Shown here: positions 1 through 8,227 of the stretch, in pieces
Layout: each line of letters begins with the position of its first letter
Position numbering within the stretch: position 1 is the first letter of the stretch
Assembly: GCA_905479495.1 (NCBI GenBank)
Contig: CAJQMR010000007.1
Location: 1-64,000, forward strand
Source: an uncultured Anaerolineae bacterium
GTDB lineage: Bacteria > Chloroflexota > Anaerolineae > Promineifilales > Promineifilaceae
Direction: 5' to 3'
Length of the DNA: 64,000 nucleotides
Program-made: the position numbers and the translations under genes
The notes under the pieces: model-generated
Databases searched by the model: none
What the model was told of the DNA's origin: nothing
Seen by the model: the letters and a program-made list of their open reading frames with translations, nothing else

Positions 1-3000
1 TAGCTGTCGGTCACCGACAGCACCCAGGTGCCGCTGCTGCTCTCACCATCGAAGGCGCTCAGCGCATTGTTGGGACTGAACGTACCATTGATCGCTGGCG
101 CACTGCCATTGCACTGATTCTCGACCGGCAGCGCCGCCTCATCACTCAACGTCGCCTGAATGTTATCCGTCGAACAGCCATAGGTGCTGGCTGGCACACC
201 AGGACGGTCAATGAACGTAACGGCCGTTCCCGTATTCTGATGGGTCAACGCCATGCTCAAATCGCCAGGCCAGGCGTGCGCCATGTTGACCGTCACATCC
301 AGGTCGGTAATCGTAGCCGCCGGACCAACCGTCAACTGCGAGCTGATGGTGGTGGTGCCGTTGGGCAGCGCCACAGGCACATTGGTGCTGGTGTACGTCG
401 TGCAGGCAGGCGCTGCGCCAGCCGTAATTTCCACATCATCAATGCCCGCTTCCACAATGCTGCCACCAGCGGCATCGGCAGCCTCCACCAGCAGATAGAT
501 CGTCTGTCCGGCAAAGGCATTCAGGTTCACCGAAGCCAGGTCCCAGACACCGTCATCGTTATTGGCCGCGCCCAGTTCCTCAAAGAGAACCTGACTGCTG
601 CTGCCAACGGCCGTAATGCGCAAGAAGTCCGCGCTGGACGAGTTGGTCGTGTGGGCCAGGTAGTAGTTGAACGTCAAGGTAAGGTCCAGACCTGTAGGCA
701 GGCTGATGTTGGGCGAACGAATGGAGGTCACCCCATTGTCGATGTCATTCACACCGACGCTGCTGCCTGCGGTGGCCCCGGTTACCAGGTCAAAGCTGCC
801 GCTGACGGTGGTGCCCAACTGCTTGGGACCACTGGAATTGGTATCTTCGGGATTGGCCCGTTCCCACTGGCCTGTGGTGGCAGTGTCGGTGCCATTGGGG
901 TTGGTGGTCCAACCCTGGCTGGTTTCGAAGTCATCAAAGAAGATGGTGCCACTGGCCGGGGTGGTCGGTGTTGGCGTGGGTGGTGCCGGAGTGTTGGTCG
1001 CCGTTGGTGGCAATGGTGTATTGGTTGCTGTTGGAGGTAATGGTGTATTGGTGGGTGGCAGCGGTGTGTTGGTCGCTGTCGGTGGTAATGGTGTGTTGGT
1101 GGCCGTCGGCAGCGGTGTATTGGTAGCTGTTGGTGGTGGCGGTGGGGTATTTGTCGCTGTCGGAGCAGCACCCACGGTACAAACTTCCAGGCTCCAGCCA
1201 TTTAAGCTACCACCGTCCTGGTTAGCATTGTCGTCAATAGTCAATGTCCAGGTGCCATTGGCGCTTTGGCCATCAAAGGCAGACAGGGGATTGCTGGGCT
1301 GGTACGTGCCGCCACCTACAGGGGGGCATGGCCAGCTGCCAGCTGCGGCTTCATCGTCCAGGTTCAGGTCAAAATTGTCCTGCGAGCTGCACGACCGGGC
1401 CATGATCTGCACCGAAGTGCCGCCTGGGCTGGACAGATTAAAGTCCAGATCGTTGATCCAGGTGTGGGTACCATTCAGATTCAGTACGTTGATATCATCA
1501 ATCGTGCCGCTGCCGGAGATATTCAGCACGGAACTGATGGAAGGCGTTCCACTGCTAGAAATGGCTTTGGGGATGTCTGTACTGTTGTAAACCGTGCAAG
1601 TGCCAGGTACTGGCGTATTGGTTGGTGCCGGTGGGTTGGTAGCTGTGGCGGTTGGCCCAGGAGTAGGTGTGGGGCCTGTGGTACAGCTGCCAAAGGAATA
1701 GGAGCCGATGTGGGTTCCCCAGCGGCCTTGTGTGGTGCCGGTATTTTTGCTGTACTCACCCAGATACCAGAAGGTTGTACCGTTGGGGTCAATCGTCATC
1801 TCGGTGTAATCACCCCAGCGGCGTGGTGCTGTTGTTTCAAACGAAGTGTAAGAAATCTCACCCGCTTTTTGCAATACTTCTGCTTGCAACGTGCCCGCAG
1901 CATCCGTTGATTGACGACCCGTGACATAAATGCCAGGGAACATGCTGCTGCTGGATTTGGTGTAACCAACCGCCATGTCGTCGCAGTGATTGACGGCCAA
2001 ATCGGGGAATTGGCGATATTCTCCGTTGCTGCCGTAAACACCGGCATCAACAACGGTGGCCGTGGCCGGATTGATCTGTGCCCAGCGCACGCAGTTTACG
2101 GTGCCGCTGCCGGGGTTACAGCCAATGGTCATGGTGGTCCAGGCATATCCGTTGCGATATTCAAAGTCTTGCGGGCGCCAATCGTTGCCTTGCAGCGTGC
2201 CGCCGCTGGATTGTGGGAACGAGACACTGTTCGCGGCCGTTACGCCGGAGGCCGTGTTGAGGTTTACAATTCCCACGGTGCTAAACGTATTTGCGCCAAA
2301 CGGATCATTCCAGGAGTAGATGGAATGGCTTGCGCCATCGTAGCCAGTTTCAGCAATGATGTAGTGAGGACCAGTGGTGGGCCAGGTGCCCTGGTTCCAG
2401 CCATGCAGGTTAAGCGGCTGGGGTGTGTCATCGTTGGCGCCCAGGTTCCGCATGACGGAAGAAGCGGCCGTTCCTGCATACATGGCTGCCTTATCAAGCG
2501 CCCATACGCGAGAATCAACGAAGCCATTGGTCGTATTGCTGAAGATGTTGGCACCCAGGTAGATGGCATCGTTACCTACACCAGCGTGCGGGTAATCGAA
2601 GAAGAGGCTGGCACTGCCGGTGCTGAACGAGTAGATATTCCAACTGCCAGTGGGGTCGCCAGTTTGGGAGACAGCAATGCAATAGTCTGTGCCGTTGGCA
2701 TCAATCGCCAGAATAAAGCGGTCTTCCCGTTCATCATAATGGGCATTGGGGTCAAAGACGCCGGTGCAGTTTGAATTAGAAGCCATGAAGCTGGCAAAGG
2801 TGGTTGGACCAACCAAACTATTGCCGCTTTTGTCGTAAATCTCAAAAGCTACGTTAACCACGGCAATGATGTGGTTGGGGCCAACTGCCAACTCAGGGTC
2901 TGGGGGCACGTTGCCGCCGCCACCGCAACATTCGTTAAAGTCGATAGAGTCAAAGCTTACGCCTGCTGTTGGGGCTTGCAGTGTTGGCCCGGTGGGTGCC

Positions 3001-3374
3001 AATTGTATATTGGCGCTGGTGGGTATTTCTAATGCTTCTAATTCCAGCAAGGTCATTTCTGCTTCAGGCAAGCGAGAAAATTCTTCTTTCAGATCAATTT
3101 CACCGCGCCGCCAGCGGGCATACTGATTATTGGGATCATAAACACCAGCGGGAATATCTGCCAGATTGACGGTGGTGGGGAATGAGGCGCTTTGCTCGAC
3201 GATTTCGCCGACGGCGTCCCGGTTCCCAATATCAACGGGGGCAAATGATTGAATGGCTTGCTGTCTTTCTAGGGATTCGGGGGCGGGGCCACTGGCTCGG
3301 CTAAGGAGCCAGATGCCAGCAAAAAGCAAGAGTGCTAATCCACCCAGGCGAATCAGTTTCATCAAAGATTTCAT
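1..3374 (-). CDS. Large secreted modular protein with two P-domains (3' end outside window)
   Basis: The frame is open from an ATG at 3374, preceded by a strong GGAGGAAGG site, to the left edge, so at least 1124 residues are encoded and the C-terminus is missing. Residues 1-22 form a signal peptide (short basic start, hydrophobic core ending near LLSRASG). Residues about 90-560 form a repeat-rich, probably beta-propeller body containing CCGGGGNVPPDPELAVGP, closely matching the protein at 60656-62680. A Thr/Pro linker (about 560-585) leads to a first proprotein-convertase-like P-domain (about 590-728, ending DGGSLNGWSLEVC). A long TATNTPLPP-repeat linker (about 737-806), a jelly-roll-like module starting FFDDFETSQGW, and a second P-domain follow. 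Such modules suggest a cell-surface or secreted binding or degradative protein. No catalytic motif was recognised. Confidence 0.8.
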   Translation of the reverse strand, partial: MKSLMKLIRLGGLALLLFAGIWLLSRASGPAPESLERQQAIQSFAPVDIGNRDAVGEIVEQSASFPTTVNLADIPAGVYDPNNQYARWRRGEIDLKEEFSRLPEAEMTLLELEALEIPTSANIQLAPTGPTLQAPTAGVSFDSIDFNECCGGGGNVPPDPELAVGPNHIIAVVNVAFEIYDKSGNSLVGPTTFASFMASNSNCTGVFDPNAHYDEREDRFILAIDANGTDYCIAVSQTGDPTGSWNIYSFSTGSASLFFDYPHAGVGNDAIYLGANIFSNTTNGFVDSRVWALDKAAMYAGTAASSVMRNLGANDDTPQPLNLHGWNQGTWPTTGPHYIIAETGYDGASHSIYSWNDPFGANTFSTVGIVNLNTASGVTAANSVSFPQSSGGTLQGNDWRPQDFEYRNGYAWTTMTIGCNPGSGTVNCVRWAQINPATATVVDAGVYGSNGEYRQFPDLAVNHCDDMAVGYTKSSSSMFPGIYVTGRQSTDAAGTLQAEVLQKAGEISYTSFETTAPRRWGDYTEMTIDPNGTTFWYLGEYSKNTGTTQGRWGTHIGSYSFGSCTTGPTPTPGPTATATNPPAPTNTPVPGTCTVYNSTDIPKAISSSGTPSISSVLNISGSGTIDDINVLNLNGTHTWINDLDFNLSSPGGTSVQIMARSCSSQDNFDLNLDDEAAAGSWPCPPVGGGTYQPSNPLSAFDGQSANGTWTLTIDDNANQDGGSLNGWSLEVCTVGAAPTATNTPPPPPTATNTPLPTATNTPLPPTATNTPLPPTNTPLPPTATNTPLPPTATNTPAPPTPTPTTPASGTIFFDDFETSQGWTTNPNGTDTATTGQWERANPEDTNSSGPKQLGTTVSGSFDLVTGATAGSSVGVNDIDNGVTSIRSPNISLPTGLDLTLTFNYYLAHTTNSSSADFLRITAVGSSSQVLFEELGAANNDDGVWDLASVNLNAFAGQTIYLLVEAADAAGGSIVEAGIDDVEITAGAAPACTTYTSTNVPVALPNGTTTISSQLTVGPAATITDLDVTVNMAHAWPGDLSMALTHQNTGTAVTFIDRPGVPASTYGCSTDNIQATLSDEAALPVENQCNGSAPAINGTFSPNNALSAFDGESSSGTWVLSVTDS

Positions 3375-3934
3375 TTTCCTTCCTCCAGAAAAGAATTCTT
3401 GTTTGAGCTGTTTGGGCAATGTGTTTAGCCTAAGATGGCCAAATGGGGTGCGGTAGCTCAAATGGCCTTACGGCCGTATAGAGTTTGTCAAGAATAATTA
3501 GTTCAGGTTTTGAATTGAGTTCTCAATTCAAGGGTTGTGTGTATAAAATTTGGGGTTTTGGGACCGATTAAGGTGGATGTATGAAGCGGCCGTATGGGGA
3601 TATACAGTCGCTTGATTGGAATCAATGTACCGGTCAACTTATTCTGTCTCCTTTTGCGTGCACAAGCTGAAAACGGCCGTTTGCCGGGCGGCAAATTGTG
3701 TGTCGCTTGCTTACGCTAAACCAAACGCGCTCTCATCAACAAAGAATCATTCCAGAACTGGTCACTTTTAGACCAGGCATTTCTATTTGGAATGGATACT
3801 TCAACATAAATTTGGTGCGATTTCCGTAAAAAGTTTTGACTGATTACATCATTCGCAAAGTAGAAACTGCCCCAGGGGGTGATCACCTTGGGAAGATTGC
3901 TTGTTTGGGTAATCCGGTACAATGCTAAAAGTTT
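3375..3934. other. Intergenic region, 560 bp, one doubtful small ORF
   Basis: This stretch separates the secreted-protein gene from the phosphatase gene and must contain the promoter of the former. It carries two ACGGCCGT palindromes near 3472 and 3674. A 68-codon minus-strand frame (3716-3922, TTG start) begins 13 bp after the phosphatase stop. Its product (motif VITPWGSFYFAND) has protein-like composition, but it has no clear ribosome-binding site and I recognise no family, so it may be a gene remnant. Confidence 0.4.
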
Positions 3935-4456
3935 TTAATTTGCTGCTTGTTGCTGGATCCATTTTTCCAGACGTTTGCGGTGGCGACCTTCCAGCTTGGT
4001 TAACGGCCGTATCGTTTTCATCATCTGATTGGCCTCGTCAAAACTCATGCCTTCGTATTTCATGAGGTAGGCGGCCAAAATAGTAGCGGAACGGCCCCGC
4101 CCTTTGGCGCAGTGGACCAGGACGGTACGTCCATCTTCCACTTGCTGCCGTAAAAACATCACCCCAGCATCAATCATATGCTCCGGTGGCACCGTCACAT
4201 CCAGCACCTTGAGCTGATGGTAAGCGATGTCATGTTGTTGATAATGGATTACGTCATCTTCACGCTCAGCACGAATGTTGAGAACGGCCGTAATGCCATT
4301 GTCCAGCAAGAATTGATAATCTCTTGCATAGTGGGGGGCACCGCCCAACCAAAGTTGGGGCGTAATTTCGTCAAACCAGCGGTGTCCCTGAATTTTTTCA
4401 TAGGTGAAGCGTATGACAGGAAATAATTGAGCAAATAACCAGTGAAATGGGTTCAT
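3935..4456 (-). CDS. Dual-specificity (tyrosine/serine) protein phosphatase
   Basis: The 173-residue protein carries the signature HCAKGRGRS near residue 115, matching the HCxxGxxRS P-loop in which Cys is the nucleophile and Arg binds phosphate. An upstream Asp in the LDVTVPPEH segment is a candidate general acid. The following [14 protein letters not shown] helix is typical of compact dual-specificity phosphatases. The N-terminus ([20 protein letters not shown]) is hydrophobic and aromatic and may be a membrane-associating helix rather than a cleaved signal. The gene stands alone on the minus strand, diverging from the branching-enzyme gene. The substrate is unknown; phospholipid or phosphoprotein are both possible for this family. 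Confidence 0.85.
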   Translation of the reverse strand: MNPFHWLFAQLFPVIRFTYEKIQGHRWFDEITPQLWLGGAPHYARDYQFLLDNGITAVLNIRAEREDDVIHYQQHDIAYHQLKVLDVTVPPEHMIDAGVMFLRQQVEDGRTVLVHCAKGRGRSATILAAYLMKYEGMSFDEANQMMKTIRPLTKLEGRHRKRLEKWIQQQAAN

Positions 4457-4813
4457 AGGCGCAATAGGATAACTAGGGTACCAGCAAAAAGCAATGAGTG
4501 TCTATAAATTAACTACAAAATTTTTGCAGGAATCTGGGAAAACGGCCTAATTTTGGCAACGAAACGCTTGATGTTGGTCAATTTGCGCCCAAAAGGTTAA
4601 CATAAGTAGAAATCGTTAACACAATTTTAACCACAACGGCGGCAAAATCGTTTATCCTAACCGCTTCGTGATGGGTTTAAGCGGCCGTTTCTAATGCTTT
4701 GTTTACGGAACGGCCGTATCCTGTCTCACTTAACACAGCTTGAGGAGTGACCATCTTTTGATGAATCTTATTGAATGTAAGACTGTCACTCCTGGTAATA
4801 AACATGAGGGTTT
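4457..4813. promoter_or_regulatory. Divergent regulatory region with inverted repeat upstream of the branching enzyme
   Basis: The 357-bp spacer lies between divergent genes and must hold both promoters. It includes GTTAAC repeats near 4600-4620, two GGCCGT-type palindromes near 4681 and 4711, and a perfect 9-bp inverted repeat AGGAGTGAC / GTCACTCCT (4743-4751 and 4785-4793). The repeat ends 20 bp before the ATG at 4814 and would form a hairpin in the mRNA leader. No specific riboswitch was recognised. Confidence 0.4.
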
Positions 4814-6706
4814 ATGACTTTAAGCAATAAAGAAAAACAAACACCTGCCTGGCGCGATCAGCTCGCGCAAACCTGGCAGACTTTACGTTACAAAATTCGT
4901 CCGGTGCAGCCAGCACAGCAGCCAGGCATGGGGGCTATCCCTCATGCGGAAGGTACCGTTTTCCGCGTGTGGGCACCCAATGCCGAAGCCGTTTATGTCA
5001 CCGGTTCTTTTAACAACTGGCAACCCAGGCAAATTCCCCTGGCCCATGAGACCAACGGATACTGGTCCGTTAATGTGCCGCAGGCACAGATAGGGGATGA
5101 GTATAAATTTGTGCTGCGGCGTGGCCGTCAGCAGCTGTTGCGCACCGATCCCTATGCCAAAGATGTGCGTGCTCCATTCCAGAATGGTGTGGTGCGCAAT
5201 GGTACGGTGTTGGGAAGCAGAACGGCCGTTTCCCCCAAAACCACCCCCTTCCAACCGCCATCCCTTGAGGAGTTGGTCATCTATGAACTGCACGTGGGCA
5301 CCTTTGGTGAAGGGGAAGGTGCCCCACCGTTCAACTTTGAGGCTGTTGTGGCCAAACTGCCTTATCTGCGCGTGCTGGGCATCAATGCCATCGAGCTGAT
5401 GCCGGTGAAAGCGTTTCCTGGTGAGCTTTCCTGGGGCTACAATCCAGCCCATCCCTTTGCCATTAGCCAGGTATATGGTGGCCCAGAAAAGTTCAAACAG
5501 CTTATTCAGGCCGCCCACGCCCAGGGTATCGCCGTGCTGGTGGACGTGGTTTACAATCATTTTGGCCCGCAGGATTTGAGCCTGTGGCAGTTTGATGGTT
5601 GGCAGCAGCACGGGCTGGGTGGCATCTACTTTTATAATGATTGGCGTTCCAAAACGCCGTGGGCCGATACCCGCCCCGATTACGGCCGTCCTGAAGTGCG
5701 TCAGTACATTCGAGACAACGTGCGGATGTGGCTGGACGAATACCAGATTGACGGCCTTCGTTGGGACGCCACATCCTACATTCGTAATGCGCACGGCCAC
5801 GATGGCGATGCTGGAGCCGACATCCCCGAAGGTTGGGGATTGATGCAGGGCATCAACGAAGAGATGCGCCAGCACAACCCGCGCCACTTCCGTATTGCCG
5901 AGGACTTGCAGGCCAACCCGTGGCTTACCGAGCCGGTAGAGGGTGGTGGGGCGGGCTTTAACAGCCAGTGGGACAGTCAATTTGTCCATCCCGTCCGGCA
6001 GGCCATCATCGCCTTGCGTGATGAAGACCGCGACATGCTGGCCGTGCGTGATGCGCTGATGTTTCGTTATGGTACAGATGCCTTCAGCCGTGTCATTTAC
6101 ACCGAATCCCACGATGAGGTGGCCAATGGCAAGGCACGCGTGGTACATGAGGTCGGTGATGACGCCCTGGCCGCCAAGCGGTCAGCGTTGGGTGCCGCGC
6201 TGGTGTTTACTGCGCCGGGTGTGCCCATGATCTTCCAGGGGCAGGAGTTTTTGGAAGATGGCTGGTTTGATGACAAACGGCCGCTTGACTGGCAAAAAGC
6301 AGAGCAAAACAGCGGCATGGTCGGGCTGTACCGCCATCTAATCCAGCTGCGACGCAATTTTGGCGGAAAAACGCGCGGCCTTAGCGGGCAGTCAATCAAT
6401 GTGTTTCATGTAAATGATGCGGCCAAGTTGATTGCCTTCCACCGCTGGCAGTTTGGTGGCCCTGGCGATGATGTGATTGTGGTGGCCAACTTTGCCCACC
6501 AGCCTGTGACGGATTACAAGCTCGGCTTGCCGCACGCTGGCCAGTGGCAGGTGCGCTTCAACAGCGACCTGAAAGCGTATCATCCCAGCTTTACCAGTCA
6601 TCATGTGCCTACGGTAACGGCCGTTCCCGGCGAATACGATCAGCTGGCTTACCACGCTACACTTAGCATTGGCCCTTACAGCGTCATCATCTTGTCGCAA
6701 GGGTGA
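4814..6706 (+). CDS. glgB: GH13 1,4-alpha-glucan branching enzyme-like protein
   Basis: The 630-residue protein has an N-terminal CBM48/E-set domain (residues about 45-130, FRVWAPNAEAVYVTGSFNNW) followed by a GH13 (beta/alpha)8 barrel. The four conserved regions are visible: DVVYNHFG near 241, GLRWDATS near 315 with the Asp nucleophile, IAEDLQ near 361 with the Glu acid/base, and ESHDEVANGK near 430. HDEV..GK is typical of glycogen branching enzymes. It would form alpha-1,6 branches in glycogen or act on malto-oligosaccharides in the cytoplasm. A malto-oligosyl trehalohydrolase is a less likely alternative because region IV is branching-like. No other glycogen gene is adjacent. A strong terminator follows. 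Confidence 0.8.
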   Translation: MTLSNKEKQTPAWRDQLAQTWQTLRYKIRPVQPAQQPGMGAIPHAEGTVFRVWAPNAEAVYVTGSFNNWQPRQIPLAHETNGYWSVNVPQAQIGDEYKFVLRRGRQQLLRTDPYAKDVRAPFQNGVVRNGTVLGSRTAVSPKTTPFQPPSLEELVIYELHVGTFGEGEGAPPFNFEAVVAKLPYLRVLGINAIELMPVKAFPGELSWGYNPAHPFAISQVYGGPEKFKQLIQAAHAQGIAVLVDVVYNHFGPQDLSLWQFDGWQQHGLGGIYFYNDWRSKTPWADTRPDYGRPEVRQYIRDNVRMWLDEYQIDGLRWDATSYIRNAHGHDGDAGADIPEGWGLMQGINEEMRQHNPRHFRIAEDLQANPWLTEPVEGGGAGFNSQWDSQFVHPVRQAIIALRDEDRDMLAVRDALMFRYGTDAFSRVIYTESHDEVANGKARVVHEVGDDALAAKRSALGAALVFTAPGVPMIFQGQEFLEDGWFDDKRPLDWQKAEQNSGMVGLYRHLIQLRRNFGGKTRGLSGQSINVFHVNDAAKLIAFHRWQFGGPGDDVIVVANFAHQPVTDYKLGLPHAGQWQVRFNSDLKAYHPSFTSHHVPTVTAVPGEYDQLAYHATLSIGPYSVIILSQG

Positions 6707-6712
6707 TCTAAA

Positions 6713-6787
6713 GAGGAGAAAGCATCCTTAGATGCGTGCTGTCTTAATCTGTTCGCATCTAAGAATGCTCACTCCTCAATTTTTTTA
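6713..6787 (+). terminator. Rho-independent terminator after branching enzyme
   Basis: Arms GAGGAG..GCATcCTTAGATGCG (6713-6736) and CGCATCTAAGaATGCtcaCTCCTC (6754-6777) form a long imperfect stem and are followed by a T-rich run. It insulates the glucan gene from the downstream two-gene unit. Confidence 0.8.
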
Positions 6788-6794
6788 TGATTCG

Positions 6795-6823
6795 TTTACA
6801 AAACAGCTTACTTGACATATAAT
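6795..6823 (+). promoter_or_regulatory. Sigma70-type promoter of the EAD/STAND unit
   Basis: TTTACA (6795-6800) and a perfect TATAAT (6818-6823) are separated by exactly 17 bp, placing a start site near 6830 and giving a leader of about 70 nt before the ATG at 6899. It lies directly after the terminator of the previous gene, so the two downstream genes probably form their own transcription unit. Confidence 0.65.
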
Positions 6824-6898
6824 TCTGACCGGAAGGGTAACTTGTGCAGACCCATTTGATCATTTGCAGTAACGAATACCGCTGTTCCTTTAATAACC

Positions 6899-8227
6899 AT
6901 GACAGATTCCGCAGATAGCAGTCAGGAAAAACCGGTCGATCTCCGAAAATTGCTGCGCGCCATTAATGATTCCTTCAGCATTGACGATTTACGTGACCTC
7001 TGTTTTGAACTCCAGCTCGATTTTGAAAATTTACCCGGCAGTGCCAAAAAAGATAAAGCGCGTGAGCTGATCATTCATTTTGATCGCCGCAAGCGGATCA
7101 ATGTATTGGTGGCGACGTTCTGTGAACTGCGCCCCAATGTTGATTTTGAGAGCATTGTGCTGGATGAAATGGATGAGGACCCCACGACCTCGCGCATCGA
7201 AATCCACACGGCCGATATTCTCCCCCAGCAAGATAAATCCAACACGATGATAGCCAGCAAGAGCTTTAGCGCCATTGTGCGTATGCTCTCGCGGGCGGAT
7301 GTGCGTACGGCCGTTGTCACCTTCCAGACCGATTTCCAGGCCGCTTCCCAACAAATTGAACAGATGAATGATTACAAACAGATTCACGATCTGTTTCAGA
7401 TTTTGGAAACGCAGTACGACCTCATTAACCGGGACCAAAAGCGGCTGCCTGACGATGATATGGCTTGGGAAGACATCGCCATTGCTGAGCCGGAGCTGCA
7501 AGCCAAAATCAGCGACATGGTGACCCTGTCTAAGAGCCAAACTTTTGCCGAAGGTGATGTGCGTTGGGCCAATCAGCTAGAAACGGTTACCGATCGTTTG
7601 CATACGGCCGTTGAAGGCGATGATCTGGAAGCATTGGATGGAGGTGTTCGCTTACTTTACCGCGTACTCAACCGATATCCCACACGCATCAACGCGCAGT
7701 TGGTGGCGGTGGCCAGCGCCTTGCGGCTGGACAATCTGGAGAAAGCGATTACCACCATCAGCAGCAGCCTGGCCGAAGCTGATGTGACGATGGATAGCAT
7801 GGTGGAAGAGGTGAAAGGGGGTCGATCTGCCCTGGCTGGGCTGGATGAACGGCTCAAGGATCTGGTGCGTGAACACAACGCCTGGCAAACCATTGATGAT
7901 GAGATCCGCCGGGTGAAAGCGGCCGTTTCCCAAAACAACCTTGATGAATTGGAAGACGCCTGGTATGACCTGGAACCGATGACCCTGGAACTGGTTGATG
8001 CGCATAACGGGGCGGAGTGGACCGTTAATCTAAGCAAGGTGATGGCTGATCTGAAACCAGCCATCGAACAGCAGCTAAACTCCAAAGTGCGTCGCCTGTT
8101 CATGCGCTATCACACTTACGTGGGACATCGGTTCCGCGAAGTGGACCTGGAATTGCTTTCCCTTTGTACCGAACTCCAGCGCGTTGGTGAGCAAATCGAT
8201 CTATTATTGAGGCAATTTAACAAATGA
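6899..8227 (+). CDS. Adaptor protein with N-terminal effector-associated (death-like) domain
   Basis: The 442-residue protein starts with a helical module (residues about 12-85) of the kind LRDLCFELQLDFENLPG..KARELI..F.RR.R...L....ELRP. This pattern matches bacterial effector-associated (EAD, death-like) domains that pair STAND NTPases with partners; I cannot assign the EAD number. The remaining 350 residues are predicted all-helical and rich in charged residues, with no enzyme motif, and resemble a coiled-coil or helical-repeat scaffold. The ribosome-binding site is weak. Its stop overlaps the start of the STAND gene (ATGA at 8224-8227), implying translational coupling and an equimolar complex. 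Likely role: cytoplasmic adaptor or regulator of the membrane NTPase. Confidence 0.7.
   Translation: MTDSADSSQEKPVDLRKLLRAINDSFSIDDLRDLCFELQLDFENLPGSAKKDKARELIIHFDRRKRINVLVATFCELRPNVDFESIVLDEMDEDPTTSRIEIHTADILPQQDKSNTMIASKSFSAIVRMLSRADVRTAVVTFQTDFQAASQQIEQMNDYKQIHDLFQILETQYDLINRDQKRLPDDDMAWEDIAIAEPELQAKISDMVTLSKSQTFAEGDVRWANQLETVTDRLHTAVEGDDLEALDGGVRLLYRVLNRYPTRINAQLVAVASALRLDNLEKAITTISSSLAEADVTMDSMVEEVKGGRSALAGLDERLKDLVREHNAWQTIDDEIRRVKAAVSQNNLDELEDAWYDLEPMTLELVDAHNGAEWTVNLSKVMADLKPAIEQQLNSKVRRLFMRYHTYVGHRFREVDLELLSLCTELQRVGEQIDLLLRQFNK

Noticed and set aside
960..1165. Tandem DNA repeat or minisatellite
   Set aside because: The periodicity is explained by the TATNTPLPP linker of the secreted protein, although copy number may still vary between strains.
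240..2774. Three long plus-strand frames of 266, 307 and 287 codons
   Set aside because: They are antisense to the secreted-protein gene. Their Val/Gly-rich repeats (VAVGGNGVL) are just the complement of its Thr/Pro linker, and the minus frame has a signal peptide and recognisable P-domains.
4883..6148. 421-codon minus-strand frame opposite the branching enzyme
   Set aside because: No ribosome-binding site or family resemblance; the plus frame carries all four GH13 motifs.
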